Assembly: GCA_020073495.1 (NCBI GenBank)
Contig: JAIQFD010000002.1
Location: 496,001 to 560,000 of the forward strand
Origin: Terriglobia bacterium
GTDB lineage: Bacteria > Acidobacteriota > Terriglobia > Terriglobales > Acidobacteriaceae
DNA length: 64,000 nucleotides
Direction: 5' to 3'
Under the pieces are notes generated by a model. That model did not search any database. It was given only the letters and a program-made list of their open reading frames with translations, and was not told where the DNA came from. The position numbers were made by a program, and so were the translations under genes. This document shows positions 50,653 through 58,789 of this stretch, in pieces (the first letter of the stretch is position 1; each line of letters starts with the position of its first letter).

Positions 50653-51848
50653 GCGCGCCTCGCCAACTCGCGATGTGGATGGTGGTGTCGGTGGTGGCGG
50701 TGGGCGCGTTCACGGTCGCCATCCGGCGAGCCTACGAGACCACGCAGCGCCGCGGCGCAACCAACGTCTCGTCCCGTCCCGTCGAGGGCAATGCCGTGTT
50801 CCGCGCCAAGGGCTGCGTGCAATGTCACGAGGCCAGCGTGCTGGGAGCCGAGTCGGAGGCGCAGAACCCATCGTCGCAGGCGCTGCCGGCGCTGGTCACG
50901 GCCATGTGGAACCACGCGCCGCGCATGTTCGAGGCGATGTCGGCGAAGCACGTAGAGTATCCCGACCTGACCTACGACGAGGCGGGACAACTGGTGGCCT
51001 ACCTGTGCCTGTCGCGGCTGATGGACGAGCCGGGCGATTCTGAGCGCGGCGCCAAGCTGTTCCAGGTCCGTCAGTGCAACCGCTGCCACGGCGTCGCCGG
51101 AGGAAAAGCGCCGACGGTGTTGCAATTGGCCAGCACCGACGATCTCGTGATCTGGACGCAGAAGCTTTGGAACCACGCCTCGGTGATGCAGAGCCACATG
51201 AAGGAGATCGGCATCACCTGGCCGCGGTTCGAGGGCAATGACCTGCGCGACCTGTTCGCCTACGTGCGCAGGGATGCGCGCGACTCGCACCGCTCCATCG
51301 CCACCGCCGATCCCGACCGCGGGTGGCGCGTCTTCCAAGAGAAGGGCTGCATCGAGTGCCACGGCATCTCGCGGGGCTCGGAGCACGTGGCCGCCGACTT
51401 CGGACCCAGCCGCGACCTGCCGCCCACCTACTCGCAGTTTGCGGCCTCCATGCTGAACCACTTCCCCACCATGCAACACGCCATCGCGGCCAAGGGCGCC
51501 AAGCCGCCGATCTTCGGCGAGGGCGAGATGGCCGACGTCACCGTGTTCCTCTACAGCCTGCATTACCTGGAGCCGTCGGGATCGCCGCAGGTGGGAGGGA
51601 GCGTCTTCGCATGGCGCGGCTGCGCGCAGTGTCACGGCAAGAGCGCTGAAGGGACGCGCGCCGGCCCGCAATTGCGCGGACGCGGCCAGACCTACACCTC
51701 GGTCCGTCTAGCCGCCTCGCTGTGGCACCACGGGGCGCGCATGTACGCCCAGACCCGCGCCCAGGGCCAGCCCTGGCCATCCCTGCTGCCGTCGGATGTG
51801 GGAGACCTGCTGGCGTTCCTGAATACGCCGTTGGAAAAGGCGCACTGA
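50649..51848 (+). CDS. Membrane-anchored tetraheme cytochrome c
   Basis: 399 residues. One N-terminal membrane anchor (MWMVVSVVAVGAFTVAI), then four class I cytochrome c-like domains with CVQCH, CNRCH, CIECH and CAQCH. Each is followed by a WNH/LNH/WHH-A...M pattern that may give the distal ligand (MWNHAPRMFEAM, LWNHASVM, MLNHFPTM, LWHHGARMY), so the domains are internal duplicates. Start overlaps the regulator stop (ATGA). Likely a periplasmic electron carrier controlled by the adjacent two-component pair. Confidence 0.9.
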   Translation: MSAPRQLAMWMVVSVVAVGAFTVAIRRAYETTQRRGATNVSSRPVEGNAVFRAKGCVQCHEASVLGAESEAQNPSSQALPALVTAMWNHAPRMFEAMSAKHVEYPDLTYDEAGQLVAYLCLSRLMDEPGDSERGAKLFQVRQCNRCHGVAGGKAPTVLQLASTDDLVIWTQKLWNHASVMQSHMKEIGITWPRFEGNDLRDLFAYVRRDARDSHRSIATADPDRGWRVFQEKGCIECHGISRGSEHVAADFGPSRDLPPTYSQFAASMLNHFPTMQHAIAAKGAKPPIFGEGEMADVTVFLYSLHYLEPSGSPQVGGSVFAWRGCAQCHGKSAEGTRAGPQLRGRGQTYTSVRLAASLWHHGARMYAQTRAQGQPWPSLLPSDVGDLLAFLNTPLEKAH

Positions 51849-53003
51849 TTACCGGCGCCGCGGCATGGACGCATCCGAAGGCGCCGTGAACCTGACATTG
51901 ATGAAGTATTCGCGCTGCCATCCCGCGGCGCTCCGGAAAGTACTGGACGGGGGATAGGTGGATCGGCGCACCAAGTCCAGCGCCGCCTGGGTCAGGACCG
52001 GATCGGAGGTCTGCAAGGCTTCTTCTTCCAGCACTTGTCCCTCCGGGCCGACGGTGGCGTGGACGATGATGGGATGCACTTCTCCCCTGAATCCCTCGGG
52101 TGGCGCGGCCGCCTGGGGGAATCGCATGGGATACGACAGCGCCGGTTGCGGACCGATGGCCTGCAACAGCGGCGAATGCTGCAGGAGCGCGACCTCCGCT
52201 TCGGCCGGATCGGTGATGCTCTCCACCCGGATGCTCAGGGCCACAGCGCCTGCCTCGGTGATGGCGATGTTGCGGGGAACGATACGGCCGTGAAAGTTCA
52301 TGGCGCCCTGATAGTCGTACACCACGTAGATGCCCGGCGCTTCGGAATACACCCGCAGCAGTCCGGTCTTAGGATCGGCGCAATACTCGGTCTCCACCCA
52401 GCGGCGTCCCGGCTCCGCGGACATGGCTGCCGTGTCGTTCATCCGCCCGGAAAACAGGGCGCAGAGCAGGTCGGTATCGCCGATCTTTCCGGAGGCAATG
52501 CGCATCATGGCCCGGGGATTGAAGTTGATGGGCCAAAACAGGGCCGCGCGCACCATCTGTAACCGCATGGGGACAAAGGTCCCGACACGATGGTCGTGGA
52601 TGCGGCCATCGGCCAGAACGCGCTGCTGAGAATAGCCGCCTAACTGTGCGCTCCAACCCCAGCGGCTGGGAGAGAGCCAAACATCGGTCATCTCGCCTGG
52701 CCCGACGTTGGCGAGTGCGCCTGCGGCTTCGAACGACGTTTTCAACGTGAACGGGGCCGCCGCCGGAGCTTGCAGGGTCGCGTTCTGTTGCGCTCGGTCC
52801 AGCAGAGCCAGTACCGAGGCGCGATCCTGTGCCGTGTCCAGAACTTTGCCTTGCCCCGTGGCCAGCTCCAGGGGGTCGGCAGGGATGGGAGCGACCGACG
52901 ACAGCAGGCTCGTCTTCTGCTGGGCGCCGGCGGATATTACCGTGAAAATCGCCAGCGCAGCGATGGTCCTTGCCACGTCAGACACAAACGACCCGATCCT
53001 CAT
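51849..53003 (-). CDS. Secreted protein with TonB C-terminal-like domain
   Basis: 384 residues with signal peptide (TIAALAIFTVISAGAQ). The last 90 residues resemble a TonB C-terminal domain: PIIVHATVGPEGQVLEEEALQTSDPVLTQAALDLVRRSTYPP...FINVRF. The middle region is unassigned. Unlike true TonB it has no N-terminal membrane anchor that stays in the membrane and no Pro-rich spacer. Convergent with the cytochrome gene, their ends touching. Confidence 0.75.
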   Translation of the reverse strand: MRIGSFVSDVARTIAALAIFTVISAGAQQKTSLLSSVAPIPADPLELATGQGKVLDTAQDRASVLALLDRAQQNATLQAPAAAPFTLKTSFEAAGALANVGPGEMTDVWLSPSRWGWSAQLGGYSQQRVLADGRIHDHRVGTFVPMRLQMVRAALFWPINFNPRAMMRIASGKIGDTDLLCALFSGRMNDTAAMSAEPGRRWVETEYCADPKTGLLRVYSEAPGIYVVYDYQGAMNFHGRIVPRNIAITEAGAVALSIRVESITDPAEAEVALLQHSPLLQAIGPQPALSYPMRFPQAAAPPEGFRGEVHPIIVHATVGPEGQVLEEEALQTSDPVLTQAALDLVRRSTYPPSSTFRSAAGWQREYFINVRFTAPSDASMPRRR

Positions 53004-53147
53004 AAGCCCCCCGCGAGCGGCGGAATTACGCTCTCATACAATACCCGTTTTCTCCCGGGTAGTTGCGTGACGGGCACGACTTTCTCAGGGACACGCTTCG
53101 GTTATCCCAGAGCAGGGCGCCTCTGGTAGAGTGTGACGCCGAAGGCC

Positions 53148-53161
53148 GTGACGCATGTCAC
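53148..53161. promoter_or_regulatory. Imperfect CRP-like box (GTGA-N6-TCAC)
   Basis: GTGACGCATGTCAC lies between the divergent TonB-like and dodecin genes, 98 bases before the dodecin start, a distance like that ahead of sdhC. Confidence 0.4.
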
Positions 53162-53258
53162 GGCGGACACGGTTGCAGGCGCGTATTTTGTTCCCCTGCC
53201 AGCGGCTAAGGGGTCCGGTGTCGCGCCGATTTCGCGGAGAGGCTGAAAGGAGAGCAAC

Positions 53259-53474
53259 ATGGCGGATAGCGTTTACAAAGTGGTGGACATTGTCGGCACC
53301 AGCACGCAGTCCTGGGAGCGGGCGGCAACTGTAGCTCTGAAGACGGCGTCCAAGACCTTGCGTGATCTGAGGGTGGCCGAGGTCAAGCAATTCGACATAC
53401 ACCTGGAGAACGGCAAGCCGGTGTATCGAGCGAAGTTGAGCGTGTCGTTCAAGTACCATCAGGACGAGAAGTAA
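53259..53474 (+). CDS. Dodecin-family flavin-binding protein
   Basis: 71 residues. VYKVVDIVGTSTQSWERAATVALKTASKTLRDLR and the final strand YRAKLSVSFKY match dodecins, small proteins that assemble as dodecamers and store or buffer flavins. The key Trp of the flavin pocket is present (SWERA at residue 21). AAAGGAGAG precedes the ATG. A CRP-like half-perfect box lies upstream. Confidence 0.9.
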   Translation: MADSVYKVVDIVGTSTQSWERAATVALKTASKTLRDLRVAEVKQFDIHLENGKPVYRAKLSVSFKYHQDEK

Positions 53475-53528
53475 GGACCCGGGCAAAGCGGCAACGGAGG
53501 TCGGCGCCTGCATAACTGGTGATATGAG

Positions 53529-53592
53529 GATTTCACAACACTTACGGCCGGTGGAGGCGAAGGAAAAGCGCACACTTGTGCTAAGGCGATTT
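53529..53592 (+). repeat. Repeat blocks Y and X, second locus
   Basis: Block Y (GATTTCACAACACTTACG, 53529-53546), 17 bases of other sequence, then block X (53564-53592) followed by a partial Y-like ATCAACA. Same blocks as at 33263-33304 in permuted order. It marks the left edge of a lower-GC island. Confidence 0.8.
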
Positions 53593-53682
53593 ATCAACAA
53601 AACAACTTGAGTCCTGTTCGAGAGTGGACTTTCCCTTCGAGAGACCCTCAAGGCCGGTTTGATAACGATCTACAGGTGACCT

Positions 53683-54462
53683 ATGGCCTTCCGTTGGTCA
53701 GTCGTCCTCTGCATCGTACTCGTCGGGTTAGCGACTGTCGCCAGTGCAGAAATCACGGGGATTGTCGTTGACGAGAATGACCGAGCAGTCCCGAATGTCA
53801 CGGTCTATGGGAGTAAGAAAACCTGTTGTCCGTTCAAAGCTGAAGAAACGCGAACAGACGCAAACGGCGCGTTTCGGCTGGGTGACCCCGGCAAGGTAAT
53901 CTACATCAGAGGCGAGGGGTTTCGACCTGCCAGCCGTATAGTCTCAGCCAGCACGACGGTGCTTCGTATCGTTCTCGAGCCTGAACAGCGCACTGAGTGG
54001 AGGATCCCCCAGTGTGACAACAGCAAGTCTTCGCGTAGAAGAGACTTCCTGCCTCGCAGCAGCTACGGGCTGGGCTATACGGTCAGGTTATTCTTGCCCA
54101 AGGGCGCGACCGTTAAGAAGACAACTGACATCGATTACGTCCTCTATCGGGTTCGTTTCGCAAGGACAAACGAATCGGTGGAAATATGGTCTGGCGTCAA
54201 TGTCGGTATCAACGGCGACCCGATTGACGACTGGCTCGTTAAATCGTCAGAGTATTCTGAAAGAAGGATAGGCGGCGCTTCTTGGGGAATAGACGCGCGT
54301 GGAACAAGCATAGACGGCTCACGATGGCGGTCGGCAAACATGGTAATTGGAAGTGAACTCGTGCGCTATTCGGGCGTCTCCGCTGATGCAGCAGCGTACT
54401 TCGACGCTATCATTGACTCCGCTTGCACGGTGCCGAGGCCGCACGAACCTAGCGGATACTGA
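53683..54462 (+). CDS. Secreted protein with carboxypeptidase-regulatory-like domain
   Basis: 259 residues. Signal peptide (VVLCIVLVGLATVASA), then a transthyretin-like beta-sandwich (EITGIVVDENDRAVPNVTVYG...TRTDANGAFRLGD) of the carboxypeptidase-regulatory-like type, then a C-terminal region I do not recognise. GC and codon use look lower and more mixed than in the flanking operons, suggesting acquisition. Bounded on both sides by hairpin repeats. Confidence 0.78.
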   Translation: MAFRWSVVLCIVLVGLATVASAEITGIVVDENDRAVPNVTVYGSKKTCCPFKAEETRTDANGAFRLGDPGKVIYIRGEGFRPASRIVSASTTVLRIVLEPEQRTEWRIPQCDNSKSSRRRDFLPRSSYGLGYTVRLFLPKGATVKKTTDIDYVLYRVRFARTNESVEIWSGVNVGINGDPIDDWLVKSSEYSERRIGGASWGIDARGTSIDGSRWRSANMVIGSELVRYSGVSADAAAYFDAIIDSACTVPRPHEPSGY

Positions 54463-54494
54463 AATCCCGCCGCGCTGCACATCAACCCCGAAAG

Positions 54495-54531
54495 TCAATT
54501 GGCGATAACAGACCATATCACCGGTTACCCC
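54495..54531 (+). repeat. AACTGGCGATAACAG hairpin repeat, copy 2
   Basis: TCAATTGGCGATAACAGACC then ATATCACCGGTTACCCC; a stem-loop just after the carboxypeptidase-regulatory-like gene. Confidence 0.75.
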
Positions 54532-54548
54532 AAAACCCAGTGTTCCGG

Positions 54549-54589
54549 CCCCGTAACTGGTGAGAAGGAGATTCTGGCCAGTCATGGGG
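54549..54589 (-). repeat. AACTGGCGATAACAG-family hairpin, inverted copy
   Basis: CCCCGTAACTGGTGAGAAGG then AGATTCTGGCCAGTCATGGGG; in reverse complement it matches the family (CTGGCCAG...CTTCTCACCAGTTAC). Confidence 0.65.
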
Positions 54590-54659
54590 AAGTTTCACAT
54601 GGTGTTCCCTGCGTGACACGTCCATACTGCAACGTCGAGGGATTAGTATCTGACTCGCT

Positions 54660-55112
54660 ATGCCACGCGTACGCCTCTTGTTAGCTGCCATGATCCTGTG
54701 CGGTCTGTGCGTTTCATGCAGAGACAGCAAGCAATCTGCGCCGCTCGTCATTCACGTATGGCGTGACCCTTCGGCCACGTTCGCGGAAAAATTGAGGCGC
54801 GTAGACCTGCAATTCGCCATGACGAAATCCCACGTGAACAGTGGCGTAGGCGTGATGGCCGCGACTAATGAGAGTGGCTTCCAAAAGCTCCTTGAAACAT
54901 TGGGGAAATATCCTCCCGAAATACTTATCCTCGAATCCGAAGCAGACCTGCCGAAAGACGCTGCAATCTCGCACCAACTGGGCCAGCCACAATTTGTATG
55001 CGGCCACCACCCCGCATTCATACCAATATCCATTTCAGGCGACCTGCGAAAAGCATCTGAGATATATCTGCACTTCGTGGCTGCGCACTGTGATGTGGAC
55101 AAATCGAAGTAG
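54660..55112 (+). CDS. Predicted lipoprotein of unknown function
   Basis: 150 residues. Lipoprotein signal (LLLAAMILCGLCVSC, cysteine at residue 20). The body, IHVWRDPSATFAEKLRRVDLQF and PPEILILESEADLPKDAAI, resembles the alternating pattern of solute-binding or ExbD-like folds, but I do not recognise a family. Lies in the lower-GC island between hairpin repeats, so it is probably an acquired accessory gene. Confidence 0.6.
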   Translation: MPRVRLLLAAMILCGLCVSCRDSKQSAPLVIHVWRDPSATFAEKLRRVDLQFAMTKSHVNSGVGVMAATNESGFQKLLETLGKYPPEILILESEADLPKDAAISHQLGQPQFVCGHHPAFIPISISGDLRKASEIYLHFVAAHCDVDKSK

Positions 55113-55145
55113 CTTGCCGTGCAGCGCAGGACACAACACCCAGCA

Positions 55146-55179
55146 CAACTGGCGATAACAGACCTTCTCGCCAGTTACG
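55146..55179 (+). repeat. AACTGGCGATAACAG hairpin repeat, copy 3
   Basis: AACTGGCGATAACAGACC then TTCTCGCCAGTTACG, a clean 9-bp stem right after the lipoprotein gene. The remainder of 55180-55383 holds no gene that I can support. Confidence 0.8.
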
Positions 55180-55383
55180 TCCACAGTTGGGCACAGTCCC
55201 AAGAATCGTCGCCGCGCCGGAAGCCTCCCACCGCCCGATTTTCTGACAGTCGCCTGATCTTCTGACAACAGCCGCCCCTGCGCCATTCTTGACATTCGTA
55301 TGTACAATCCCTGTTTGCCGTCAGATACAGCGATTTCCACAACATCTGGATTCGGTGATCCAGGTGCAGAGGAAATGGTGAGT

Positions 55384-55454
55384 GGAAGGCGGGCTTCATA
55401 CCCCCGCACTCAAACGAACTCTTAATTACCTCCTGATAAGAGTGCCCGCCTTCC
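55384..55454 (+). repeat. Inverted repeat upstream of the cytochrome b operon
   Basis: GGAAGGCGGGC (55384-55394) and GCCCGCCTTCC (55444-55454) form an 11-bp perfect stem around a 49-base loop, ending 28 bases before the first ORF. In the mRNA it could act as a leader structure; as DNA it could bracket a promoter. Confidence 0.6.
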
Positions 55455-55482
55455 GCGCGGAGTAGAGGCAGAGGAGAAGCCT

Positions 55483-55788
55483 ATGTTCAAGGCAAGCGAT
55501 TGGGTCGCGATCTGTGGGGTTACGATGCTGATGGCGGGGGCAGCGATGGTATTCGGCACGTACGATGCGCTGCCGTTATGGGCGATCTGGATCATCGGAC
55601 CGCTGCTGTGGTATCTGGGGGCGGCCGTCACGGTAGCGGGGATCGCCGCACATTTTCTCATCGCCGAGCCGAACCGGGCGGAAAAAGAAGAGACCATGCC
55701 CGTCTTGCACTTGGAGCACGTCGGCAGGCGTAATGCTCCCGTAGGGATCGTGCGCGAGATTCCGGCCATGGGTGGGTTTATCCTGTAA
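55483..55788 (+). CDS. Small membrane protein leading the Rieske/cytochrome b operon
   Basis: 101 residues with two membrane helices (WVAICGVTMLMAGAAMVFG and PLLWYLGAAVTVAGIAAHFL) and a soluble C-terminal tail. AGGAG precedes the ATG. It is the first gene of an operon with Rieske, cytochrome b and multiheme cytochrome c, spaced 5 bases from the next start, so it is probably a small subunit or assembly factor. Family not recognised. Confidence 0.7.
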   Translation: MFKASDWVAICGVTMLMAGAAMVFGTYDALPLWAIWIIGPLLWYLGAAVTVAGIAAHFLIAEPNRAEKEETMPVLHLEHVGRRNAPVGIVREIPAMGGFIL

Positions 55789-55793
55789 ACGCC

Positions 55794-56336
55794 ATGGCGG
55801 ACCAGGGTACGGACGAACACGGGAAGAAAGAGGGTATGGCAACGAAACCGGCTTGCCCGATGGTGGTGGCGGCGAAAGCGGCCGAACAAGATGAGGGACG
55901 GGACAAAGGACGCAGGCGTTTTCTCCACGTATTGCTGGGTGGGGGCGTGTTCGCCTCCCTGGTATCGTTCGTCTATCCCGTGCTGCGGTACGTATTGCCG
56001 CCGCCCTCCGCCGACCTGGGCACGGACTCTGTGCTTGCGGCCACGGTGGCCGAGCTGAAGTCGAACTCGGCCAGGATCTTCCGCTTCGGCAGCCGTCCGG
56101 GATTGCTGATCCGCACGGCGTCGGGCGAGTACCGCGCCATGTCGGCCACCTGCACCCACCTGAGCTGTACCGTGCAATACCGCAACGATCTGCAGCAGGT
56201 GTGGTGCGCGTGCCACAACGGCATGTACGACCTGAACGGGCGCAACATCTCGGGGCCGCCGCCACGCCCACTGGAGGCTTACGAGGTACACGTCAAGGGG
56301 AACGAGATCTACGTGAGCCGCAAACAAGGGGCCTGA
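55794..56336 (+). CDS. Rieske iron-sulfur protein of a bc-type complex
   Basis: 180 residues. N-terminal anchor (FLHVLLGGGVFASLVSFVYPVL after RRR), then the [2Fe-2S] ligands CTHLSC and CACHNG, spaced as in Rieske proteins, with GMYDLNGRNISGPPPRPLEAYEV after them. Takes electrons from quinol at the Qo site and passes them on. The usual CPCHG reads CACHN, which may shift the redox potential. Start could be ATG 55794 or 55836. Confidence 0.92.
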   Translation: MADQGTDEHGKKEGMATKPACPMVVAAKAAEQDEGRDKGRRRFLHVLLGGGVFASLVSFVYPVLRYVLPPPSADLGTDSVLAATVAELKSNSARIFRFGSRPGLLIRTASGEYRAMSATCTHLSCTVQYRNDLQQVWCACHNGMYDLNGRNISGPPPRPLEAYEVHVKGNEIYVSRKQGA

Positions 56337-56339
56337 ACC

Positions 56340-57428
56340 ATGCGCAACCCCGCAACCTACGTACGCGACTGGCTCGACCAGCGCTTCGGATGGGAAGATC
56401 TCATCTACCCCCTGCGCCACAAGATGGTGCCGCTGCACCGTCTTTCCTATTGGTACTTCCTGGGCGGGATCACGTTGTTCCTCTTCATAGTGCAGGTGTG
56501 CACCGGCATCCTGCTCCTGCTCTACTACCGGCCCAGCGCCAACGAAGCGTTCGAGAGCGTGAAATACATCTCAACGCAGGTGCAGTTCGGGTGGCTGATC
56601 CGGTCCATCCATTCCTGGTCGGCGAACCTGATGGTCTTCACCGCCTTCGCCCACATGTTCAGCGTGCTGTTCCTGCGCGCCTACCGCAAGCCGCGCGAGC
56701 TGACCTGGGTCTCGGGCGTGCTGCTGCTGTTCCTGGCCCTGGGTTTCGGATTTAGCGGATACCTCTTGCCGTGGAACACGCTGGCGTTCTTCGCCACCAA
56801 GGTGGGCACCGACGTCGCGGGGCAGGTCCCTGTCATCGGGCACTGGATCCTGGTGTTCCTGCGCGGGGGCGATGACGTCACAGGCGCGACCCTGACCCGC
56901 TTCTTCGGCTTCCACGTCGCGGTGCTGCCCGGAATCACGACGGTGCTGCTGGGACTGCACGTTGCCCTGGTGCAGAAGTTCGGCATGAGCGTGCCGCCGC
57001 GGGTGGAAGAAGAGTGGAAGTACCGGCCGGAGCAGAAAAAGGAAATGAGGTTCTTCCCCAACTTCCTGCTGCGCGAAGTAATGGCGTGGTACGTGGGACT
57101 GGGCGCGCTGGCCGCGCTGGCTGCCATCTATCCCTGGGAGCTGGGCGCCAAGGCCGATCCCTTCGCCCCGGCGCCGGCGGGCATCAAGCCGGAGTGGTAT
57201 TTCCTGTTCACCTTCCAGACGCTGAAGCTGATCCCCTCGAAGATCCTGATATTCGACGGCGAGTTGCTGGGGATCCTGGGATTCGGGGTGGCGGGCGCGC
57301 TGTGGCTGGCGCTTCCCTTTCTGGAGCCGAAACGAGTGGCGCGCGGATACCGCTACATCACCGGCGCGGGCATCTTCGCCCTGGCGTACATGGCGGCCAT
57401 GACGGTGTACGGGTGGGTGGCGAAATGA
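56340..57428 (+). CDS. Fused cytochrome b (b6f-like spacing)
   Basis: 362 residues, about 7-8 membrane helices. Heme ligands: [15 protein letters not shown] (13 residues between His) and [16 protein letters not shown] (14 residues), the b6f-type spacing. The quinol-site motif PEWYFLF is present, so cytochrome b6 and subunit IV are in one chain. Three bases after the Rieske stop and overlapping the next gene (ATGA). Confidence 0.93.
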   Translation: MRNPATYVRDWLDQRFGWEDLIYPLRHKMVPLHRLSYWYFLGGITLFLFIVQVCTGILLLLYYRPSANEAFESVKYISTQVQFGWLIRSIHSWSANLMVFTAFAHMFSVLFLRAYRKPRELTWVSGVLLLFLALGFGFSGYLLPWNTLAFFATKVGTDVAGQVPVIGHWILVFLRGGDDVTGATLTRFFGFHVAVLPGITTVLLGLHVALVQKFGMSVPPRVEEEWKYRPEQKKEMRFFPNFLLREVMAWYVGLGALAALAAIYPWELGAKADPFAPAPAGIKPEWYFLFTFQTLKLIPSKILIFDGELLGILGFGVAGALWLALPFLEPKRVARGYRYITGAGIFALAYMAAMTVYGWVAK

Positions 57429-58666
57429 AGAACACACTGGCGTTGATGGGATGTCTGCTGCTGCTGGTGGCCGCGAGCCCGGCGGCGGACAAGAATGTCT
57501 GTCTGGACTGCCACTCCCAGATGGACGCGCCGCTGAAGGTGACGCAGGCGGAATTCGCCAGCAACATTCACGCGGAAAAAGGCCTGACTTGCACGAGTTG
57601 CCACGGTGGGGATGCAACCAGCGACGAGAATCCGATGAGTCGCGCCGCAGGGTTCCGGGGACATATCGAACGGCGGCAGGTCCCGGAACTCTGCGGGAGT
57701 TGCCACGGTGACGCCGCGAAGATGCGGCAATACAACCCGTCGCTGCGCACCGACCAGTTGAGTCAGTACAAGACCAGCGTGCACGGCAAAAAACTGGCGA
57801 CGGGCGACCAGAAGGTCGCGGTCTGCACCGACTGCCACACGGTGCACGATATCCGGCCGGCGTCCGACCCGCGCTCCAGCGTGCATCCGCTGAACGTGGC
57901 CACCACCTGCAAGCGCTGCCACGCCGACGCCGTGTACATGAAGGATTACAAGATCCCGCATGACCAGTTCGCAGGGTACAGCGCCAGCGTCCACTACAAA
58001 GCCATGCACGAGGGCGGCGACCTGAGCGCGCCCACCTGCACCACGTGTCACGGCAACCACGGCGCTGCGCCGCCGGGATTGGCCTCGGTCGAGAACGTTT
58101 GCTCGACCTGCCACGTCTTCCAGGCGCAGCTCTTCGACAAGAGTCCGCACAAGAAGGCGTTTGCGGCGGCGGGATTGGCCGGATGCATCACCTGCCACAG
58201 CAATCACCGCATCACCCATCCGAGCGATGCGATGGTCGGCACCGGACCCAGCTCGGTGTGCACCAACTGCCATTCGGCGGGAGATAACGGCTACAAGACG
58301 GCGGAATCGATCGCGACGAAGTTCGCGGGGCTGGCGAAGGCGGTGAATGAATCCAAGGAGCTACTGGACCGCGCGTCGCACTCCGGCATGGAGGTCAGCG
58401 ACGCGGAGATGGAGCTGGTCGCGGCCAACGACTCGCTGACCAAGGCGCGCGTGTCGCTGCACAGCTTCAATGAAGCGCGCGTCGAGGAGGACATCGCCGC
58501 CGGCCTGAAGACCGCCAAGAAAACGCACGAAGACGCTGAGGCCGCGCTCCAGCAGCGCGAGTATCGCCGCATGGGGCTGCTGGTCTCGCTGGCTACCATC
58601 CTGGTGACGGTCGGCGCCCTGGCGTTCTACATCCACCAGATTGAGCAGGGCAACTCCCAGCACTGA
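57425..58666 (+). CDS. Nonaheme cytochrome c, likely electron acceptor of the bc complex
   Basis: 413 residues. Signal peptide ([16 protein letters not shown]), nine CxxCH motifs (CLDCH, CTSCH, CGSCH, CTDCH, CKRCH, CTTCH, CSTCH, CITCH, CTNCH) with many free histidines for bis-His ligation, then a helical coiled region and a C-terminal membrane anchor ([21 protein letters not shown]). It takes the place of cytochrome c1 or f in this operon. NrfH/NapC-like relatives are shorter. Confidence 0.92.
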   Translation: MKNTLALMGCLLLLVAASPAADKNVCLDCHSQMDAPLKVTQAEFASNIHAEKGLTCTSCHGGDATSDENPMSRAAGFRGHIERRQVPELCGSCHGDAAKMRQYNPSLRTDQLSQYKTSVHGKKLATGDQKVAVCTDCHTVHDIRPASDPRSSVHPLNVATTCKRCHADAVYMKDYKIPHDQFAGYSASVHYKAMHEGGDLSAPTCTTCHGNHGAAPPGLASVENVCSTCHVFQAQLFDKSPHKKAFAAAGLAGCITCHSNHRITHPSDAMVGTGPSSVCTNCHSAGDNGYKTAESIATKFAGLAKAVNESKELLDRASHSGMEVSDAEMELVAANDSLTKARVSLHSFNEARVEEDIAAGLKTAKKTHEDAEAALQQREYRRMGLLVSLATILVTVGALAFYIHQIEQGNSQH

Positions 58667-58698
58667 TCGGCTTCCAGGAAAAGACACCGCAATAAAAA

Positions 58699-58772
58699 TG
58701 GAGCGGGGTACGGGAATTGAACCCGTGTCACCGGCTTGGGAAGCCGGGGCACGACCACTATACCAACCCCGC
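58699..58772 (-). tRNA. tRNA-Gly (anticodon CCC), CCA encoded
   Basis: 74 bases: acceptor GCGGGGT/ACCCCGC, D arm TGGTATAGTGGTCG, anticodon stem CCGGC/GCCGG with loop TTCCCAA (CCC), T arm GGGTTCAATTCCC, encoded CCA. No truncated copy or insert module is next to this tRNA. Confidence 0.96.
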
Positions 58773-58789
58773 CCGCGCTTCTTAGATTA

